This document shows, one piece after another, positions 61,560 to 64,000 of a DNA stretch of 64,000 bases. Positions within the stretch are counted from its first letter, which is position 1, and every line of letters starts with the position of its first letter. The notes below the pieces were generated by a model. The model made no database searches and was not told the origin of the DNA. It worked only from the letters and a program-made list of their open reading frames with translations. Both the position numbers and the translations under genes were made by a program. Location of the stretch: assembly GCF_017352095.1 (NCBI RefSeq), contig NZ_CP071463.1, positions 620,001 through 684,000 on the forward strand, read 5' to 3'. Source of the DNA: Natrinema longum. GTDB taxonomy: Archaea > Halobacteriota > Halobacteria > Halobacteriales > Natrialbaceae.

Positions 61560-61712
61560 TCACTCCCCGTCGATATCACGCCGATCGGTGTGTTCGGCGT
61601 CGTCGAGGACCGCCTCCCGACAGGACGGACACCGACGGCCGTTCACGAACCCGTTGACGCGCCGTCCACACTTCGGACACTGCCAGATCCTCGATCGTAC
61701 CCGTCCCGTCAC
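61560..61712 (-). CDS. Rubredoxin-like zinc mini-protein (50 aa)
   Basis: Starts at GTG 61712 after a GGGAGATA ribosome-binding-like stretch. Two Cys pairs, CPKCGRRV (Cys12, Cys15) and CPSCREAV (Cys28, Cys31), form a zinc ribbon. The frame is open further to 61808, but that part is basic and unlike the rest. It lies 80 bases after the zinc-finger gene on the same strand and may share its DtxR-controlled promoter. Confidence 0.68.
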   Translation of the reverse strand: MTGRVRSRIWQCPKCGRRVNGFVNGRRCPSCREAVLDDAEHTDRRDIDGE

Positions 61713-61792
61713 TATCTCCCTGTGATTTCGACGAGTCGGATATGGGTTTCGCCGCGTCTCGCTACGAGAAAACGACTGAGCGATGCCCGCGG

Positions 61793-61972
61793 TCAGCGAC
61801 CAGGACACTCCTTGAGCAGGTGTTCGCGATAGACCGGGGCGGGCACCCGGTCGCCACAGAGCTCACACTCGCGGTACTCGATTCGATCGCCGTCGGATCG
61901 ATCCTCGCCGTGGTCGGTCACGGTCGTCCGTTCTCGCTCGAGGCCCCTCGGCGTTTCGACGACGACGCCCAT
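61793..61972 (-). CDS. Small C2HC zinc-finger protein (59 aa)
   Basis: Starts at ATG 61972 (MGVVVETPRG). The finger is ECELCGDRVPAPVYREHLLKECPGR with Cys36, Cys39, His51 and Cys56. The DtxR-type inverted repeat at 61991-62006 lies 19-34 bases upstream, over the likely TATA region CCTAAAAC, so its expression is probably metal-regulated. Function unknown. The 50-residue zinc protein follows it. Confidence 0.68.
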   Translation of the reverse strand: MGVVVETPRGLERERTTVTDHGEDRSDGDRIEYRECELCGDRVPAPVYREHLLKECPGR

Positions 61973-61981
61973 CCGCAACTA

Positions 61982-61989
61982 TTTTAATG
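61982..61989 (+). promoter_or_regulatory. TATA-like element facing the DtxR gene
   Basis: TTTTAATG, centred about 26 bases before the ATG of the leader ORF at 62011. It predicts a transcript starting near 62011, with the operator between TATA and start. Confidence 0.45.
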
Positions 61990-61990
61990 T

Positions 61991-62006
61991 TTTAGGCTAC
62001 CCTAAA
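61991..62006. promoter_or_regulatory. DtxR/IdeR-type operator (TTTAGG-N4-CCTAAA)
   Basis: TTTAGGCTACCCTAAA is a perfect 6-bp inverted repeat with a four-base spacer. It matches the inner TTAGG-N4-CCTAA arms of the DtxR-family consensus. It sits between the divergent zinc-finger gene and the DtxR-family gene, over both core promoters. Binding would repress both, or autoregulate the regulator. That it is bound by the neighbouring protein is inference. Confidence 0.65.
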
Positions 62007-62010
62007 TCGT

Positions 62011-62139
62011 ATGCCAGTCGATCCGAGACGGGATCGCAGGTCGACGGGATCGGTCGCCGCGTCGCCCGTCTCCGATATCGACGCGGGTCGTACCCACCAC
62101 CAGCGATTCGTCCGCGATAGCACCACTCGACACGCATGA
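62011..62139 (+). CDS. Possible 42-codon leader ORF of the DtxR gene
   Basis: ATG 62011 to TGA 62137-62139, starting MPVDPRRDRRSTGSVAASP and ending with a stop that overlaps the DtxR start as ATGA. A TATA-like element lies about 26 bases before the ATG. The peptide is Arg/Ser/Asp rich and low complexity, so it may not be a real protein. If translated, it would couple translation of the regulator. Confidence 0.3.
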   Translation: MPVDPRRDRRSTGSVAASPVSDIDAGRTHHQRFVRDSTTRHA

Positions 62140-62522
62140 CCGACGCCTCCCAGTACCTGCTCGTGTGCTATCTCGCCGTTCATGACGTGGGCGAACCGGT
62201 CTCACCGGGATACGTCGCGGACGAACTCGACCGGTCCCCGGCGGTCGTTACGGAAACGCTCCAGCGACTCGAGGACCACGGCTATCTCACCTACGAACCG
62301 TACGACGGGGCGACGCTCACCGCGCACGGACGGGAGAGGGCCGCCGAGCTGTACGAGACGTACGTGGTTCTGTCGACGTTCTTCCGTGATGTCCTCGACC
62401 TCGAGGAGCCCGACGGGGAGGCGATGGCACTCGCGGGGAACGTCAGTGCCCTCGTCACCGAACGGGTCGCGGAAACCCTCCTCGAGACCGAGGACATCGA
62501 CGCCGTGGACGTCTCCGCCTGA
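62136..62522 (+). CDS. DtxR-family metal-dependent regulator (degenerate metal site)
   Basis: A 128-residue regulator. The winged helix is ASQYLLVCYLAVHD, SPGYVADELDRSPAVVTETLQRLEDHGYLTYEPYDGATLT (turns split the helices), as in SirR/IdeR. The dimer/metal helix is EAMALAGNVSALVTERVAETLL; where the family usually has Glu-His (E-H-x-x-S) this has Gly-Asn, so the classical metal site looks incomplete. The C-terminal SH3-like domain is absent. A perfect DtxR box lies 130 bases upstream. It faces the DpsA gene (183 bases between). Confidence 0.82.
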   Translation: MTDASQYLLVCYLAVHDVGEPVSPGYVADELDRSPAVVTETLQRLEDHGYLTYEPYDGATLTAHGRERAAELYETYVVLSTFFRDVLDLEEPDGEAMALAGNVSALVTERVAETLLETEDIDAVDVSA

Positions 62523-62706
62523 TCCAGTTCAGGGGTGCTGGTTCGCAAGCGAGTGGCTTCTGGGGTTCGGCGGCGACGATCAGCCGACAAGGGAGAAATG
62601 ACAGCCCTGGTGAGCGCGAAAATAACGGCCGCCCGGAAGACGGAACCCGACGTGACGATCGGACATCGCGGTCGGAGCAATGATGCCGGCCGCGACTGAT
62701 CGGCAG

Positions 62707-63252
62707 TTAGTTGGTCGCCGACTCGAGGACGAGCGTATCGTCCTCGAGGTAGTGTTCGATGTGGTGGGTGTGTTCCTCGATGGTCTCGAGTTGCTCGCGG
62801 AGCATCTGGGCGGTCGCGTGATCGCCCAGCCCTTCCGCGAGTTCGATGTGCTCTCGGTAGCTCTCGATGATGTCGCCTAGCATCTCGAGGTCGTTCGCGA
62901 GCGACGTCCGGATGTCGTAGACGTCCTCGTCTTCGGGTTCGACGGTGGCGTTATCGGCCAGCGTCGTCATGCTCGCGTGGGGAACGCCACCGAGGGCCTG
63001 CAGCCGTTCGGCGACCTCGTCGGCTGCTGCCTCGACGTCCTCGTAGACCTCCTGGAGGAACACGTGGACGTCGAGGAACTCCGCGCCTTCGACGTTCCAG
63101 TGGTGTTTGTGGAGCTGGTGGTAGAGGACGTACGCATCCGCGAGGTCCCTGTTCAGCGCCTCGACGATCTGTTCTGCCTTCTCGGGCTCGAGCCTGAGCG
63201 CGTTCTCCTCGACGGTGCCGGCTTCCTGGTGGACGGTCTTCTGCGTGTTCAT
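62707..63252 (-). CDS. dpsA: DNA-protecting ferritin DpsA
   Basis: A 181-residue Dps ferritin. It closely matches Halobacterium DpsA from MNTQKTVHQEAG onwards, which sets the start at 63252 rather than at 63282 or 63294. Ferroxidase residues lie in YHQLHKHHWNVEGAEFLDVHVFLQE and DVEAAADEVAERLQALGGVPHA. It stores iron and protects DNA from oxidants; in Halobacterium its expression depends on iron. The tail HHIEHYLEDDTLVLE is conserved. A TATA-like CTTATATGG lies at about 63281-63289. The neighbouring DtxR-type gene strengthens the iron link. Confidence 0.94.
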   Translation of the reverse strand: MNTQKTVHQEAGTVEENALRLEPEKAEQIVEALNRDLADAYVLYHQLHKHHWNVEGAEFLDVHVFLQEVYEDVEAAADEVAERLQALGGVPHASMTTLADNATVEPEDEDVYDIRTSLANDLEMLGDIIESYREHIELAEGLGDHATAQMLREQLETIEEHTHHIEHYLEDDTLVLESATN

Positions 63253-63280
63253 CACAGTCTCTAGAACGACTTGCTCACCC

Positions 63281-63289
63281 ATATAAGTT
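63281..63289 (-). promoter_or_regulatory. TATA box of dpsA
   Basis: CTTATATGG on the minus strand, 29-37 bases before the ATG at 63252, giving a short leader of a few bases. More AT-rich sequence lies at 63290-63312, with a DtxR-like half-site ACCTAAAA near 63318-63325. Confidence 0.5.
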
Positions 63290-63476
63290 TTCAATTTAGT
63301 TATATTTTTTCGTACGACCTAAAAATCGCTCGCGGCCGTTTCGATGACGGCATCCCTCGTCGATCGGCCGTCTCCAGTGCGGCGTCGAACTCTCGTGGAT
63401 CGATCGTCGGTGATTTGCCCAGTCACAATCGCGACGAATCGAACGGCTATTGGGCGTTCGCTTCCGAGCGGTCGGT

Positions 63477-64000
63477 ATGGATCTCTCTATCGTCGATCTC
63501 GCACCCGTCCCGGAAGGCGGTACTGCGACCGAAGCCTACGAGAATACGGTCGAGCTCGCCCGGTTGGCCGAGGAGCTCGGCTACACGCGGTTCTGGATGG
63601 CCGAACACCACGGAATGACGGACTCGATCGCGAGCACGACCCCGGAGACGCTGATCGCGCACCTCGCGGCCGAAACGGACGAGATCCGAGTCGGTTCCGG
63701 CACGGTCTTGCTCAACCACTACCAGCCGTTCAAGGTCGCGGAGACGTTCAGTTCCCTCGACGCGCTGGCTCCGGGGCGCGTCGATCTCGGCCTCGGGCGG
63801 GCGACCGGAATCCCGGCCGCGGACCGTGCGCTGGGGACCGACCGACAGAAACGAAACCCCGACGAGGACCACGCCGAGAAGATCGACGCGACCGTGAGCC
63901 ACCTCTACGACGGGTTCCCGGACGACCACGCCTACGCCGACCTCCAGCTCCCCCGATCCGCGGACGACGTTCCCGAGGTGTGGGTCCTCGGCTCGAGTCC
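63477..64000 (+). CDS. LLM-class flavin-dependent oxidoreductase (partial at right edge)
   Basis: The first 174 residues of a luciferase-like monooxygenase of the MsnO8-like group, cut by the window edge. It has LSIVDLAPVPEGGTATEAYENTVELA, LGYTRFWMAEHHG and VGSGTVLLNHYQPFKVAETF, followed by LAPGRVDLGLGRATG. Such enzymes use FMNH2 with oxygen; the substrate is unknown. The ATG at 63477 matches family starts. It lies 224 bases from dpsA, divergent. Confidence 0.88.
   Translation, partial: MDLSIVDLAPVPEGGTATEAYENTVELARLAEELGYTRFWMAEHHGMTDSIASTTPETLIAHLAAETDEIRVGSGTVLLNHYQPFKVAETFSSLDALAPGRVDLGLGRATGIPAADRALGTDRQKRNPDEDHAEKIDATVSHLYDGFPDDHAYADLQLPRSADDVPEVWVLGSS

Overview
The window is chromosomal sequence from an extremely halophilic archaeon (class Halobacteria). 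The Natrialbales (Natrinema, Haloterrigena and relatives) are the best guess, but that placement is inference. The evidence is a GC-rich sequence, strongly acidic proteins, a very frequent CTCGAG hexamer (Leu-Glu codon pair), many leaderless genes with an archaeal TATA box about 27 bases before an ATG or GTG start, archaeosine synthesis genes, a PGF-CTERM surface protein and several haloarchaeal-only families (DUF5802, DUF7344, amphi-Trp). I found no rRNA, tRNA, CRISPR array, insertion sequence or replication origin.

Layout. 1-5.3 kb: pyrophosphatase, a phosphodiesterase-like protein, DUF371, endonuclease III and BluB. 5.6-9.4 kb: a 7TM histidine kinase, and the transcription-termination ribonuclease aCPSF1/FttA on the minus strand. 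9.8-16.2 kb: a Tat lipoprotein divergent from NucS, a broken EamA transporter, a Raf-kinase-inhibitor-like protein, a mini membrane protein and MutS. 16.6-20.1 kb: a secreted protein with a 12-residue tandem repeat, DUF5802, a Vms1-like tRNA hydrolase and a zinc mini-protein. 20.3-24.3 kb (minus): sulfatase-GtrA-VTT-MFS, apparently an envelope cluster, with the MFS gene frameshifted. 24.7-27.8 kb: a DUF1611/enolase-superfamily pair matching D-glutamate (DgcN/DgcA) or dipeptide epimerisation systems, then PurU. 28.3-35.3 kb: regulators, a candidate structured RNA, a wHTH-GNAT fusion, a YchF-type GTPase, the remnant of a Fic/Doc toxin locus, amphi-Trp and UbiA.

35.4-47.8 kb: a TPP enzyme, a second 7TM kinase, TrkH, a GlcD/Dld-type dehydrogenase, an F420-type LLM enzyme, a quinone oxidoreductase and the repair protein NreA. 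48-55.2 kb (mostly minus): SurE, Rsm22-like and prephenate dehydrogenase, a receptor-only 7TM protein, a renalase-like flavoprotein, TrkA and an SRPBCC protein. 55.4-61.5 kb: archaeosine pathway genes tgtA and arcS flanking a TRAM protein and a PGF-CTERM protein. 61.5-64 kb: an iron/metal-linked region with two zinc mini-proteins, a DtxR-type operator, a DtxR-family regulator with a possible leader ORF, DpsA, and a partial LLM oxidoreductase at the right edge.

The genes fall into functional threads rather than one operon: DNA repair (nth, nucS, mutS, nreA), RNA processing and modification (aCPSF1, tgtA, arcS, Rsm22-like), potassium uptake (TrkH, TrkA), envelope biogenesis, sensing (two kinases plus one kinase-less receptor) and iron homeostasis. 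The most interesting signals are the DtxR operator with its leader ORF, the structured RNA candidate near 29.2 kb, the scrambled Doc toxin locus and the tandem-repeat surface protein. Three probable homopolymer contractions break two transporter genes and may be sequencing errors.
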